Shown here: positions 28,088-38,568 of the stretch, one piece after another
Layout: the number at the start of each line of letters is the position of its first letter
Position numbering within the stretch: the first letter of the stretch is position 1
From: Owenweeksia sp963758205
Lineage (GTDB): Bacteria; Bacteroidota; Bacteroidia; Flavobacteriales; Schleiferiaceae
Direction: 5' to 3'
Length of the DNA: 64,000 bases
Assembly (NCBI GenBank): GCA_963758205.1
Contig: CAVWUM010000002.1
Span: 1-64,000 of the forward strand
Position numbers and translations under genes: made by a program
Notes under the pieces: model-generated
The model's input: only the letters and a program-made list of their open reading frames with translations
The model's database searches: none
What the model was told of the DNA's origin: nothing

Positions 28088-30069
28088 ATGGAAATACCTC
28101 TGTTACAGGATATAGTCATTCTTCTGGGCCTTTCGGTGGTCGTGATTTTCCTGTTTCAAAGGTTAAAGTTGCCCACCATATTGGGATTTCTGGCTACGGG
28201 TATCGCCTTTGGGCCGCATGGTATCGGCTTTATTGAGGCCTCTCATGAAATCGAAATCCTTTCCGAAATAGGTGTAATTCTACTGCTTTTCATTATTGGG
28301 CTTGAGTTTTCACTGGCCAGCCTGGCAAAAATCAAAAAAGTAGTTTTTATTGGTGGCGCAAGCCAGGTACTTCTCACCATTGGAGCCGTTCTGGCCTGTA
28401 TGGTCTCCATCGGCTTTTCATTGAATGAATCGCTGTTTTTTGGTTTCCTTGTATCGTTAAGCAGCACGGCTATTGTGCTCAGCCTGCTGCAATCTATGGG
28501 TATGATGAACAGCCCGCACGGTAAAATTGCCCTGGGCATCCTCATTTTTCAGGATATAATTGTGGTACCTATGATGCTGCTTACGCCCATGCTGGCGGGC
28601 GAAGGCGGAAACATTTGGTTAGAATTGGGGCTACTTATCGCCAAGGCTGCAGGAGTAATTGTAGCTGTGCTGATTATGGCGCGCTACCTTGTACCCAGGC
28701 TGTTGCATGCAGTGGTACTTACCAGAAGCCGGGAGCTGTTTATCATATCCATAGTAGTAATATGTTTTGCAGTGGCCTGGGCCACCAATATGCTTGGGTT
28801 ATCACTTGCTCTTGGCGCATTTATGGCGGGGCTCACCATTTCTGAGTCGGAGTACAGCCACCAGGCTACAGGTTTAATTATTCCCTTTCGGGAGATTTTT
28901 GCGAGTTTCTTTTTTGTATCTATCGGTATGCTGCTGGATGTCACCTTCTTTTACCAGCATATAGGTATCATTCTACTTGCAACGGTGGCCGTATTTCTCA
29001 TAAAGTTTATAGTACTCGTTATTTCTGCCAGGTTAATCAGCTTCCCTGTGCGCACCAGTTTATTAAGCGGATTTACCTTATTTCAAGTAGGTGAATTTGC
29101 CTTTATCCTGGCGGCAGTGGGTATGACGGCAGGGATTTTGGCTGAAGAGCCCTATCAGTATTTTTTGGCCGTGTCTATCCTTACTATGGCTTTAACCCCT
29201 TTTGTAATTCAATCTTCAGATAAGCTATCCATGGCTTTGCTTAGTAAAAGCAGTGCACGTAAGGTAAAACTTGATGGTGAGAACAGAAGATATGGCTGAT
29301 GTTTCTGAAAACCTCGAAGACCATGTAATCATTATCGGCTATGGACTTAATGGCCGGCAAATGGCGCAAATTGCCAAACATGCCGGTATTCCTTATGCTA
29401 TTATCGATATCAACACCGAAAATGTTGAGTTTGGAAAATCCAAAGGCGAGCCCATTTTTTTCGGGGATGCTTCTAACCCCTACATGCTGGAACACCTGCA
29501 TGTATATAGGGCACGAGTGGCTGTGGTAGCTATTTCTGATCCACCGGCTACCCGTAAGGTGGTTTCATCCATTAGGGATATTTGCAATACCGTGCACATA
29601 CTTGTGCGCAGCCGCTTTTTAACGGAAACCAACGAGTTTTTAAAACTTGGTGCAAGTGAGGTTATTTCTGAAGAGTTCGAAACCTCGGTAGAAATCTTTA
29701 CCCGAGTACTGCATCAATACCTAGTACCGGAAGATAATATTGCCAAATATGTGCAGGCTGTGCGTAAGGAAAACTACGAAATGATAAGGCCCTTTTTTAA
29801 TGGTAACGCCAACCTCGGTTTACCCGATTGGCAGGGCCTGAAAGTGGCCTCCCTCAGGATTGAAACTTCCAGCAAAGAGATTGTTGATATTCCACTTAGT
29901 GAAGCCAAATTGCGCAATAGATTTGGTATAAGTGTTATGGCCATATACAGAAGATGATGAAGTTATTAAGGTAATAGACCCCAACGCCCATCTCGAAAAA
30001 GGAGACCTGGTATATGTATTTGGAAGCCCTGAGGCCATCGGTAAATTTGGCGGGGTTGTGAAAGCTTAG
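28088..30069 (+). pseudogene. CPA2-family K+/H+ antiporter (KefB/KefC-like) with TrkA domains, two frameshifts
   Basis: The first frame (28088-29299) gives 12 or so membrane segments of a Na+/H+ exchanger domain, with LKLPTILGFLATGIAFGPHG, SSTAIVLSLLQSMG and ILIFQDIIVVP. The second frame (from about 29274) gives the TrkA-N domain (DHVIIIGYGLNGRQMAQIAK, FFGDASNPYML) and the start of TrkA-C. A third frame (from 29953) gives DDEVIKVIDPNAHLEKGDLV and ends GKFGGVVKA at 30069. Together they make one antiporter of about 660 residues that exchanges K+ for protons under nucleotide or NADH control. Each junction is a +1 shift. The neighbouring genes are intact, so these two lesions are isolated and may be real. 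Confidence 0.8.
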
Positions 30070-30125
30070 ACAGTCAAGGAAGCTTTGAAGTTTGTGATTT
30101 TTTGTTCGTGATTTCCAGATTTTCG

Positions 30126-31256
30126 TCAATCCAGCGCTTGCCGTAAATCTTCTATTAAATCCTCCGCATTTTCTATTCCGGTAGATAAACGCAACAGGTT
30201 ATCCTTGATCCCAACCGCTTCCCTCTGTTCAATAGTTAGCTTAGCGTGTGAGGTTTGAGCCGGACAGGTGATGGTACTCTCTACCCCGCCAAGGCTCATG
30301 GCGGGTGAAATCCACTTTAGCTTTTTTACAAATTGATCAGGGTCCGTATTAACTTCAAAGGATAGCATACCACCAAAGCCACTCATCTGGCTTTTAGCCA
30401 GATTATGATCCGGATGTGATGGCAAACCCGGATAATACACTGCATTAACCATTGCATGACTTTCTAAAAATTTGGCAATAGCCAACGCATTTTCATTTTG
30501 CCTGCTTACGCGAATTTCAAGTGTTTTAAGGCTTCGCTCCAGGAGCGAACAGGCCATAGCATCAAGGTTGCCGCCAAAATGTATAGCCGAATTATGAATT
30601 TGCTCCATCAACTTTTGAGATGTTACAATGGCCCCACTCGAGATATCACTATGTCCGCCCAGATATTTTGTGGCACTGTGCAAAACAACATCAATACCCA
30701 GGTCAATTGGATTTTGGTTGATGGGGCTGGCAAAGGTGTTATCAATCATGGTAAGCACGCCTTCACTTTTGGCTAATTCAGCCAAAGCCTTTATATCCAT
30801 AATCTTCATCAGTGGATTAGAGGGTGTTTCTATAAAAATAAACCTGGTGCTTCTGCGGATAGCTTTCCGGTAATCCTCCGGATCCATGGAATCTACAAAA
30901 GTGTACTCAATGCCGTAACGGTCCAGCTCTTTAGCTACAGCATGATGGGTGCCACCATATAAATCGTTTTGAAAAACCGCATGATCGCCTTTTTGTAAAA
31001 AAGCAAACATGGCTGTAGTAATAGCTGCCATTCCTGAACTGAATACCATACCAGCTTCCCCATTTTCAAGGGCCGCTATCTTTTCACCAACCACTCTTAG
31101 GTTTGGGGTATTAAAGTAGCGCGGGTAAGCATGCCTGTCCACATCAAGGTAGTTGAAAGCTGTGGAGGTATGAATTGGCGTTACCGCACCTTTATGATTT
31201 GGATCAGGAGCGGTGCCGGCATGTACTGCTATAGTTGATTTATGTTGGCTTTTCAT
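30126..31256 (-). CDS. Cystathionine gamma-synthase/lyase-type PLP enzyme
   Basis: A 376-residue member of the Cys/Met metabolism PLP family. Motifs are AVTPIHTSTAFNY, EAGMVFSSGMAAITTAM (cofactor phosphate loop), QNDLYGGTHHAV, IFIETPSNPLMKIMDI, TMIDNTFASPINQNP and the Schiff-base Lys in HSATKYLGGHSD. It catalyses gamma-replacement or elimination in the transsulfuration / methionine pathway. Whether it is the synthase (metB) or lyase cannot be settled by eye. The gene is monocistronic in this window. Confidence 0.88.
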   Translation of the reverse strand: MKSQHKSTIAVHAGTAPDPNHKGAVTPIHTSTAFNYLDVDRHAYPRYFNTPNLRVVGEKIAALENGEAGMVFSSGMAAITTAMFAFLQKGDHAVFQNDLYGGTHHAVAKELDRYGIEYTFVDSMDPEDYRKAIRRSTRFIFIETPSNPLMKIMDIKALAELAKSEGVLTMIDNTFASPINQNPIDLGIDVVLHSATKYLGGHSDISSGAIVTSQKLMEQIHNSAIHFGGNLDAMACSLLERSLKTLEIRVSRQNENALAIAKFLESHAMVNAVYYPGLPSHPDHNLAKSQMSGFGGMLSFEVNTDPDQFVKKLKWISPAMSLGGVESTITCPAQTSHAKLTIEQREAVGIKDNLLRLSTGIENAEDLIEDLRQALD

Positions 31257-31403
31257 ACCTATTAATTTTGTTTTATAGAGGTTTATTACTCCTTTTAGTG
31301 CGATGACGACTTCCCTAATTCATTCTCATCGAGGGGCCACACCCTAATTAAGGTGTTACGCCCTTTCAGGGCTAAAATAGTAGAGGTGTTTCAGCACTGT
31401 TGG

Positions 31404-33233
31404 TTAAACGTATCCTTTGGCTTGCAACTTAAAGAGGGCGGCATACTTTCCGTCCTTTTCCAGTAATTCATCATGACTTCCTAACTCGCCCAGTTCGCCA
31501 TTTTCCAGAAATAGGATTCTATCTGCCATGCGCACCGTGCTGAATCTATGGCTTATCAATACTGCGGTGCGTCCGGTTATTAATTCGCTAAAGCGGATAA
31601 ACACCTCATTTTCGGCCCGGGCATCCAGGGCACTGGTAGGTTCATCCAAAATCATTAGTTGAGAGTCGCCCATATAGGCGCGTGCTAAAGCAATTTTTTG
31701 CCACTCCCCTCCGCTTAGCTCCACGCCACCTTCAAATCGTTTACCTAAAAATTGCTGGTACCGCTCCGGTAGTTTATCAATAACCGTATTTGCCAGACTC
31801 TTTACTGCACTGTTCTCAATACGCTCCTGCTCTTCAAGGCTATTAATATTACCTACAGCAATATTTTCATCTGCTTTAAGCTGAAATTTCACATAATCCT
31901 GAAAAATGATGCTCACATTTTTGCGGAGGTCAACGAGGTCATAACCCTTTAAATCAATGCCATCCAAAAGTATGCGTCCTTCAGTAGGCTCATAAAGGCG
32001 GGCCAATAGTTTTACGAGTGTGGTTTTTCCTGCACCATTCTCCCCTACCAATGCCAATTTTTCACCGGCTTTTAGATGGAAGTTGAGATTGCGTAATGAA
32101 TAACGCTCCGAGCCGGGATACTTGAAACTTACATTTTCAAAAGTGAAGCCATTGGAAATTGGCTGTGGCACTTTAGCACTTCGACTACCGCTCAGTGTGA
32201 TATGGGGTTGGATTTGAGGCTTAAGCTCAAAAAAATCGAATAGATCCTGAAGGTACAGGGCACTCTCGGCAATCTGGCTAAAGCGATTCATAATATTCTG
32301 CAACATATTGCGCATCTGTAAAAATGAACCTGCCAGGAAGGTAAGTTTACCCACGCTGATGTCACCCTCAACCGTATCAATAATAATGTAAACATAGGCG
32401 CCATAGTAGGCCACTGTGCCAATAGCGCTAAGCAAACTTCCCCAAAAGGCGCGGCTGGTAGCCAGCTTTTTATTGGCGTGGTAGTATTTATCGGCCAGCA
32501 CTTTAAATCGCTCGGAAATAAAATCCTGAAGGCCGAAAATTTTAATCTCCTTAGCTGTTTCATCGCTTGCTCCTATGTAGCGCAGATAATCGAGTTCCCT
32601 GCGTTGTGGGGTCCAGCTGCGGGTAAGGCTGTAGGTGCGCTCACTAAAGGTGGTCTCTCCCAAAAAGGCCGGAATAATGGCGATAAAAAGTATAACAATC
32701 AGAAGGGGTTTAAAGGCAATCAGGCCTACCGCAAAAAACAGTATAGTAATAATATCCTGCAGCTGGGTTAGGGTTTGGCTCATTAAAACCGTACGGCCTG
32801 TAGTTTGCCTGCGGGCACGCTCCAGCTTATCGTAAAATTTGCTGTCTTCAAACTGGTATAAATCCAGGGTGGCAGCATGATGTATCAGTTTTACGGAGGT
32901 CTGGTTGCTGAACAAATCACCTAAGAGGCTATCCAGCAAAGTAATTCCTCTATTTACCAAATCGCTGAGCAAAGCCAAACCCAGCTCCAGCCCAAGGTAT
33001 ATCCAGATATTATAGTACACCGGATATTCCTGGTCAATCTGAAAAATAATCTCATCAATAATAAGCTTACCCACCCAAAGCATTACAACCGGTATAGCAG
33101 CCTTTATGATGCGCAACAGCACATTGCCAATAGTCATTGGGCGGCTGGTGGCCCATATCATTTTAAAAAACCTGGGCAGGTTACGGAAGGCGCTTACACG
33201 CTCCTTCAAACTTACTTTCTCTTTTTTAGCCAT
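31404..33233 (-). CDS. ABC transporter, fused permease and ATPase (exporter type)
   Basis: The start was chosen at MAKKEKVSLKERV (33233); an earlier in-frame Met at 33269 adds 12 residues. About 609 residues. The N-terminal ABC membrane domain has six hydrophobic segments (for example IIKAAIPVVMLWVGKLIID and IITILFFAVGLIAFKPLL). The C-terminal nucleotide-binding domain has Walker A LVGENGAGKTTLVKLL, Q-loop FQDYVKF, signature LSGGEWQKIALARA, Walker B QLMILDEPTSALDA and switch His ISHRFS. It is a half-transporter that works as a homodimer, exporting lipid, peptide or drug. The gene stands alone. Confidence 0.9.
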   Translation of the reverse strand: MAKKEKVSLKERVSAFRNLPRFFKMIWATSRPMTIGNVLLRIIKAAIPVVMLWVGKLIIDEIIFQIDQEYPVYYNIWIYLGLELGLALLSDLVNRGITLLDSLLGDLFSNQTSVKLIHHAATLDLYQFEDSKFYDKLERARRQTTGRTVLMSQTLTQLQDIITILFFAVGLIAFKPLLIVILFIAIIPAFLGETTFSERTYSLTRSWTPQRRELDYLRYIGASDETAKEIKIFGLQDFISERFKVLADKYYHANKKLATSRAFWGSLLSAIGTVAYYGAYVYIIIDTVEGDISVGKLTFLAGSFLQMRNMLQNIMNRFSQIAESALYLQDLFDFFELKPQIQPHITLSGSRSAKVPQPISNGFTFENVSFKYPGSERYSLRNLNFHLKAGEKLALVGENGAGKTTLVKLLARLYEPTEGRILLDGIDLKGYDLVDLRKNVSIIFQDYVKFQLKADENIAVGNINSLEEQERIENSAVKSLANTVIDKLPERYQQFLGKRFEGGVELSGGEWQKIALARAYMGDSQLMILDEPTSALDARAENEVFIRFSELITGRTAVLISHRFSTVRMADRILFLENGELGELGSHDELLEKDGKYAALFKLQAKGYV

Positions 33234-33576
33234 CCCACAAAGGTCTGCCTTAGCATTGAGAAATCTCAAACGCTGAAACTAAAGCATCATAGAAACAAGT
33301 AATGGCAACAAGCTAAACAAGAGGAAGCCTGTACTTTAAACACTTTTGTAGGCGCTTATTTTAACGCGTTGTTCAACTTATTTACTTAATTCTGAGAACC
33401 ATATACTATACTATTTGGAAAATGAATATTTTTAGATGGACAAAACCTACCCCCGTGAGCCCCAACCTTAGCCTTATACACCTTGTGAAGTTGAAAACAA
33501 GTTATTGTAACTTCTGCTTAAAAGGCCTAAGTCCACACGCATTTAGCCAAGCTCAAACCTTAAATGCCTTTTGATT
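33234..33576. other. 343-base divergent intergenic region
   Basis: This region separates the minus-strand ABC exporter from the plus-strand cyclase and should hold both promoters. It is AT-rich. A 50-codon frame at 33422-33574 has no sign of being a gene. No repeat or RNA structure is seen. Confidence 0.4.
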
Positions 33577-35502
33577 GTGAAAGTGCTGAAGCTGTTTTTA
33601 TCAGGAGTAATGATATGTTGCCTGGCCGCAAACCTGAATGGCCAGGATAGGCAAATAGACAGCCTGAAGACTTTGATATCTGCATTACCTGCAGATAGCA
33701 CAAAGGTGGAGAGCATGCTTAGCCTTAGCCAGCTATACTTTGGTACTGATCCTGAAAAGGCTATAACTGTTGGGCACCGTGCTGAGAAGCTTAGCAGGAA
33801 AATAAACTACCTTAAAGGAGCCGCTTATGCCTTAAAATATATTGGGATAGCTTATTACTACCAGGGCAATTACATTGAGTCATTAAACACCTGGCAAAAA
33901 TCGCTAGCTGTTTTTGACTCCATAAATGACCGGGTTGGAATGGCCAACATACAAAGTAACATAGGGGCTATTTACTACAATGAAGGTGATTATACCAGTG
34001 CTCTTGATTACTACCTGAAATCGCTGACAACCTCTGAAGAAATAAAGGATACGCTTAGAATTGTAACTGCACTTACCAACATTGGTGCGGTGTATAATGA
34101 TAAACCTGCAACCCATGATAAGGCCCTTGGTTATTCGCTGCGGGCTTTAAAACTCAGCGAGGCAATCGGGGCAATGGATGCTGTTGCCACTACATCTTTA
34201 AATATTGGTGAAATTTACCTCTTCAGGAAACAAAATGCACAGGCGCTGGAATACTTTCAAAAGTCGCTTGATGCCATGAAGGGTACCGATGGTACCGTAT
34301 ATACTATGGTAAGTATCGCTAAGGTTTACACCAGCGAGGGACAATATGACAAGGCGCTGAGTTACCTTGATGAGGCTCTCTCCATTGCCGATCAGCTAAA
34401 TGCTATTCCTAATAAAACACACGCTCTTGTTGCCAAAGCCGAAATTTTTCATCTGCAAAAAAAGGAACAGAAAGCACTTAGCCTGTATAAGGAAGCAGTA
34501 CAATACGCAAAGTCTATAAACGCATTTATTGATTTAGGCAAAGCCTACCAGGGTTTGGATGACATCTATAAAAAAACTCAAAATTTTGATAGTGCCTATA
34601 AGTATCAAACACTTTTTATTGGCGTACGCGACAGCCTTTATAATATAGAGACCGATAAGCTTCTATCCGATCAGATGTTCAACTTCCAGATGGAGAAAAA
34701 ACAACGGGAGATTGACCTGTTAAAGGAAAATCAGGAACTGGTGGATCAGGATCTCAGGAAGCAAAAAATTATCAGAAATCTGGTTACAGCCGGCTTTGTA
34801 TCGGTAATAATCTTTCTGGTAGTGGTGGTTCTTCAAAAAAAGCGAATTTCACGGGAGAAGGTTCGGAGTGAAAACTTACTGCTTAACATTTTGCCTTATG
34901 AAATTGCAGAGGAACTTAAGGAACAGGGAAAATCAGATGCTCGCGATTTTGACCAGGTAACAGTAATATTTACGGATTTTAAGGAGTTTACAGGCTTATC
35001 TGAACGAATGACGGCCAAAGAGCTTGTAGAGGAGATCAACTTTTACTTTATGGCATTTGACAGGATTGTAACCAAGTATAAGGTTGAAAAAATAAAGACT
35101 ATTGGCGATGCCTACATGGCAGCCGGTGGATTGCCGGTACCCAATAAAGATTCAGTTAAAAATGTGGTGATGGCGGCTATTGAAATGCAGCAGGTAGTTG
35201 TAGAAAAGCAAGCAGATCAAACGGATCAGCTATCCGCACTTTTCAATATGCGCATCGGTATCCATACCGGGCCGGTTGTGGCCGGCATAGTGGGGGTTAA
35301 AAAGTTTCAATATGACATTTGGGGGGATACTGTAAATACCGCCAGCCGCATGGAAAGTGCCGGAGATGTTGGCAGAGTAAATATCTCCGGTAGTACATAT
35401 GAGCAAATCAAAAATTACCCTGAGTTTACTTTTGAATACCGTGGTAAAGTTGAAGCTAAAGGTAAAGGTAAGTTGGATATGTACTTTGTTGACCTTAAAT
35501 AA
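33577..35502 (+). CDS. TPR-containing membrane adenylate cyclase (class III)
   Basis: The start is GTG 33577 or TTG 33571; no ATG precedes the signal segment (VLKLFLSGVMICCLAANLNG). TPR units over about residues 30-345 follow (GAAYALKYIGIAYYYQGNY, ANIQSNIGAIYYNEGDYTSA), then a coiled coil, one membrane helix (IIRNLVTAGFVSVIIFLVVV) and a class III cyclase domain. The catalytic domain shows the metal-binding Asp in TVIFTDFKEFTGL and the second in IKTIGDAYMAAGG. Lys in EKIKTIGDAYM and Asp in FQYDIWGDTVNTAS are the adenine-selecting pair, so cAMP is the likely product. The design, with a periplasmic TPR sensor and cytoplasmic cyclase, matches Bacteroidota signalling proteins. Confidence 0.9.
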   Translation: MKVLKLFLSGVMICCLAANLNGQDRQIDSLKTLISALPADSTKVESMLSLSQLYFGTDPEKAITVGHRAEKLSRKINYLKGAAYALKYIGIAYYYQGNYIESLNTWQKSLAVFDSINDRVGMANIQSNIGAIYYNEGDYTSALDYYLKSLTTSEEIKDTLRIVTALTNIGAVYNDKPATHDKALGYSLRALKLSEAIGAMDAVATTSLNIGEIYLFRKQNAQALEYFQKSLDAMKGTDGTVYTMVSIAKVYTSEGQYDKALSYLDEALSIADQLNAIPNKTHALVAKAEIFHLQKKEQKALSLYKEAVQYAKSINAFIDLGKAYQGLDDIYKKTQNFDSAYKYQTLFIGVRDSLYNIETDKLLSDQMFNFQMEKKQREIDLLKENQELVDQDLRKQKIIRNLVTAGFVSVIIFLVVVVLQKKRISREKVRSENLLLNILPYEIAEELKEQGKSDARDFDQVTVIFTDFKEFTGLSERMTAKELVEEINFYFMAFDRIVTKYKVEKIKTIGDAYMAAGGLPVPNKDSVKNVVMAAIEMQQVVVEKQADQTDQLSALFNMRIGIHTGPVVAGIVGVKKFQYDIWGDTVNTASRMESAGDVGRVNISGSTYEQIKNYPEFTFEYRGKVEAKGKGKLDMYFVDLK

Positions 35503-35617
35503 AAGCCAGAAATCTTAGTATTTAAAGTTTCAGAACAAGTACAAGAAGTACCCGGGCCTATTTCATAGTCACTAAAACTTTTTATTTTACCAACCTAAGA
35601 ACAACTAACCTCTATCT

Positions 35618-36214
35618 ATGAGTTATGGTGGATCTGTAGCTGCAATGCTGCAAAGCCTTAAGAATAACAGTGCCTTGGTAAGTAAAACCAAAGGTCTAAA
35701 GCGGCTGCGAGAACAACTGAAAAATGCATCTTCCCCCAAAAGGAATCTGCACAAAACCGATATTGACCCCACTGAGCTTAAAGAAATAAAACATGAAATC
35801 ATTGAGCGTTATCGTAGGGAGCGAAGAAGGAACAATGTTATCATTTCCATCTTATCGGCCTTCCTGGTTTCAATGTTTCTAGGCTTTCTTGCCGTCATCT
35901 TTAAATTGCCCCTTCCTGAAAAAAGTCCGGATATTTCTTTGAATATCCTTACAAATCAGGGAGAGCAGAAGGAAGAGGTTGCGAGGCTGAATTTTTATAT
36001 TGAGGATGGTTATAAATGGCTCGGCAAAAATCAGTTTGACAAAGCTTATCATCAATTTAAACTTGCAATAGATGAGTTTCCAAATAGCTATGATGCGCAG
36101 CTGGGATTGTTAAAGACTTATGAAAAGCAATGTGAGCTTCAGTCAATCAGGTGTGATTTAGTCAATACCCAAAGGAATAAAATAAAGGAGAATGTTGCGG
36201 AAAAACTAAAATAG
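35618..36214 (+). CDS. Membrane protein with coiled coil and a C-terminal TPR-like segment
   Basis: A 198-residue protein: a charged N-terminal cytoplasmic part (residues 1-75, with ELKEIKHEIIERYRRERRR), one membrane helix (NVIISILSAFLVSMFLGFLA) and a C-terminal part with a TPR-like unit (GYKWLGKNQFDKAYHQFKLA). It lies after the cyclase on the same strand, 115 bases downstream, and might share its regulation. No known family is recognised. Confidence 0.6.
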   Translation: MSYGGSVAAMLQSLKNNSALVSKTKGLKRLREQLKNASSPKRNLHKTDIDPTELKEIKHEIIERYRRERRRNNVIISILSAFLVSMFLGFLAVIFKLPLPEKSPDISLNILTNQGEQKEEVARLNFYIEDGYKWLGKNQFDKAYHQFKLAIDEFPNSYDAQLGLLKTYEKQCELQSIRCDLVNTQRNKIKENVAEKLK

Positions 36215-36595
36215 CTGGGGGCAGAAATTAGAATTATCACTTTATAATACTGTATGGATTGGATGAACAACACGACTATTGTTGTTGAAAATTCATCCCA
36301 TGAAAGAAATTCACAACAAACTGTTGAAATTATTACTACTTTTAGAAATTGAAAATCAGAGCCTTTACTATTTTAGGCGTGGTTTTTAGATTAAAGTATT
36401 CAAGATTAAGGGGGGCCGATGGGTTAGCAGCTAACTTTCCTTCCATGAGGGAAAATCTTCTTTAGGCTCCCCTTTCTTATTCTAAAATTGTTCTTTCGCC
36501 TGCCCCACTTTCTTTTTTCACTTATTGAGTTGGTATTTTTTCTTGATCTGCTGATGTATATAGCGATTATATATATTTGGAACAAACCAGCATAA
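36215..36595. other. 381-base intergenic region
   Basis: No gene is recognised. A 32-codon frame near 36254 is not credible. The only signal is a promoter box at 36572-36579 ahead of the symporter gene. The sequence is AT-rich with several homopolymer stretches. Confidence 0.4.
36572..36579 (+). promoter_or_regulatory. Promoter -7 box (TATATTTG) for the symporter gene
   Basis: An exact TAnnTTTG match lies 16 bases before the ATG at 36596. A -33 element at the right spacing is not clear. Confidence 0.5.
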
Positions 36596-37510
36596 ATGAA
36601 TAATACACTTGACGCGCAACAACTAAACTTTAACAGCGATTCTATTTGGGTACTGAACCTATGCCTGGCAGTGATAATGTTTGGCGTAGCTCTGGGCCTC
36701 AATGTTGGTGATTTTAAGCGTATTGTAAAAAATCCTAAACCGGCTTTAATAGGCATTTTGTCACAGTTTGTGATTTTGCCTGCCCTCACCTACTTACTGG
36801 TGGTAATAGTGCGGCCAGCTCCCAGCATAGCGTTGGGGATGATTTTGGTGGCTGCATGTCCCGGTGGTAACGTTTCAAATTTTATGAGCAAAATTGCCGG
36901 AGGAAATCCGGCTCTCTCAGTTACCCTAACAGCTTTTTCTACAGGACTGTGCCTTTTTTTAACTCCGTTTAACCTTCAATTTTGGGGAAGCCTGTATGGC
37001 CCCACTAACGATTTGCTAAGAGAGGTAAGCGTAAACCCTTTTGATGTTTTTGAAACGGTAATAATAATACTCGGAATCCCTTTAGTGCTGGGGATGGGCT
37101 TAAATGCATTGAAAACTCAGCTGGCTCAAAAAATCAGTAAAATACTTACTCCAATCTCCATATTGATTTTTGCAGGTTTGGTAGTAGTAGCCTTTTATAA
37201 TAATGTCGAAATCTTTCTGGAGTACATGCACCTGGTGGTCTTCCTTGTGTTTCTGCACAATGCCATCGCTCTTTCCTCAGGCTACTTTTTAGGCTATATG
37301 GGTAAGCTGGCTAACCCCGATAAACGATCACTGGCCATTGAAACCGGTATTCAAAACTCAGGCCTTGGTTTACTCCTGATTTTCAGTTTTTTTAACGGGC
37401 TGGGCGGAATGGCCATAGTAGCCGGCTGGTGGGGAATCTGGCACATCATCTCAGGTTTATCAATTGCTTACTTTTGGTCGCGCAAAAAAAGTGTTACCCT
37501 CGCGCAATGA
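36596..37510 (+). CDS. Bile acid:sodium symporter family (BASS) protein
   Basis: A 304-residue inner-membrane protein with about nine or ten hydrophobic helices. Family motifs are visible: MFGVALGLNVGDFKRIVKNP, ACPGGNVSNFMSKIAGGNPA (the crossover helix signature CPGG-SN) and ETGIQNSGLGLLLI (second conserved motif). BASS proteins move organic anions, including bile acids, pantothenate or pyruvate-type acids, with sodium. The substrate here is unknown. Its TGA overlaps the ATG of the acyltransferase gene. Confidence 0.9.
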   Translation: MNNTLDAQQLNFNSDSIWVLNLCLAVIMFGVALGLNVGDFKRIVKNPKPALIGILSQFVILPALTYLLVVIVRPAPSIALGMILVAACPGGNVSNFMSKIAGGNPALSVTLTAFSTGLCLFLTPFNLQFWGSLYGPTNDLLREVSVNPFDVFETVIIILGIPLVLGMGLNALKTQLAQKISKILTPISILIFAGLVVVAFYNNVEIFLEYMHLVVFLVFLHNAIALSSGYFLGYMGKLANPDKRSLAIETGIQNSGLGLLLIFSFFNGLGGMAIVAGWWGIWHIISGLSIAYFWSRKKSVTLAQ

Positions 37511-38568
37511 GAAGAAAATTTTGGTACTTCTACGTCCGGTTTATGCTGCAAGTCGGATTTCTCTATTTTTTCAAAAAGTTTAAAGTTGTAGGTAGAAAGC
37601 ACATCCCCAAAAAGCGCTCTGTCATTTTGCTGCCTAACCATCAAAATACTTTTCTGGATGCTCTTACTATTGCAACATCCTTTAAGGGTATGTCTCATTA
37701 CATGGCGCGCGCTGATATTTTTACAAGCCCACGCTTGATTTGGTTGATGTCCACCGTTAACCTCCGGCCAATCTACCGAATTAGAGATGGCAAAAAGGCC
37801 GTAGCCAAAAATGAACAGGTATTTGCCGAGCTTGAAGAATACCTTAGCCGGGGAGAGGCCGTAATGATACATCCCGAAGGCACACATAACCTTGAGTACC
37901 GGCTAAGGCCATTGCACAAAGGCTTTACCCGGTTGGCTTTTGGTTTTCTTGAAAGATATCCGGATAAGGAACTGGATATTATTCCGGTGGGTATTAATTA
38001 CGATAACCACACCCATTATCGGCAAAAGGCCAGCATCCATTATGGTGAACCTATAGACGCACGTAAATATTACAAGATGGAAGACAGGGCCGTTGCCACC
38101 ACCGCGTTTATGATGGAGGTTTCTGCACGGATAAAGCAACTTATTACGCACATAGAGCCTGTGGAGAAGTACGAGGAAAAATATAAAGAACTTAGAAAGG
38201 CGGGTGCCGATTTTTCTGAGCCCGAAGAAACTCAGGAACTTTTAGAGCGAGTGGAGAGAGGCGAAACGTTGGAATCTGCAAAAAAGAAGAAAGTTGGGAT
38301 TTTTGAAAAACTACTTTATCCAATTGTGTATGCAAATAACATTGTGTTTGTGCTATTATGGAAAAAGCTAAAACCCATATTTAAGGACAAAGCCTGGCAC
38401 AGTGCTATTAAACTTTGCCTGGGTACATTTTTAGGCCCATTAATTTACCTTCTTCAAACCGCTATTGTGTATTGGATATTTGGCCTGGTATGGGCACTGC
38501 TCTATTTGTTTTTATCCGTAAGCTCCTTGCCAATTTTAAGAATCGGGCAAAGTAATACGCATCATTGA
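37507..38568 (+). CDS. 1-acyl-glycerol-3-phosphate acyltransferase-like (PlsC family) protein
   Basis: The start is at ATG 37507 (MRRKFWYFYVRFML), forming an ATGA overlap with the symporter stop; starting upstream would run into that gene. 353 residues. Acyltransferase motifs are NHQNTFLDAL (H-X5-D catalytic motif, residues 44-52), VNLRPIYRI and MIHPEGTHNLEYRLRPLHKG (substrate-binding PEGTH). Two C-terminal membrane segments (about residues 280-345) anchor it. It probably acylates lysophospholipid or a related lipid at the inner membrane. The coupling to BASS suggests translation as one unit. Confidence 0.88.
   Translation: MRRKFWYFYVRFMLQVGFLYFFKKFKVVGRKHIPKKRSVILLPNHQNTFLDALTIATSFKGMSHYMARADIFTSPRLIWLMSTVNLRPIYRIRDGKKAVAKNEQVFAELEEYLSRGEAVMIHPEGTHNLEYRLRPLHKGFTRLAFGFLERYPDKELDIIPVGINYDNHTHYRQKASIHYGEPIDARKYYKMEDRAVATTAFMMEVSARIKQLITHIEPVEKYEEKYKELRKAGADFSEPEETQELLERVERGETLESAKKKKVGIFEKLLYPIVYANNIVFVLLWKKLKPIFKDKAWHSAIKLCLGTFLGPLIYLLQTAIVYWIFGLVWALLYLFLSVSSLPILRIGQSNTHH

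Noticed and set aside
33422..33574. 50-codon frame upstream of the cyclase
   Set aside because: No protein-like composition or ribosome-binding site, and it runs into the cyclase start.
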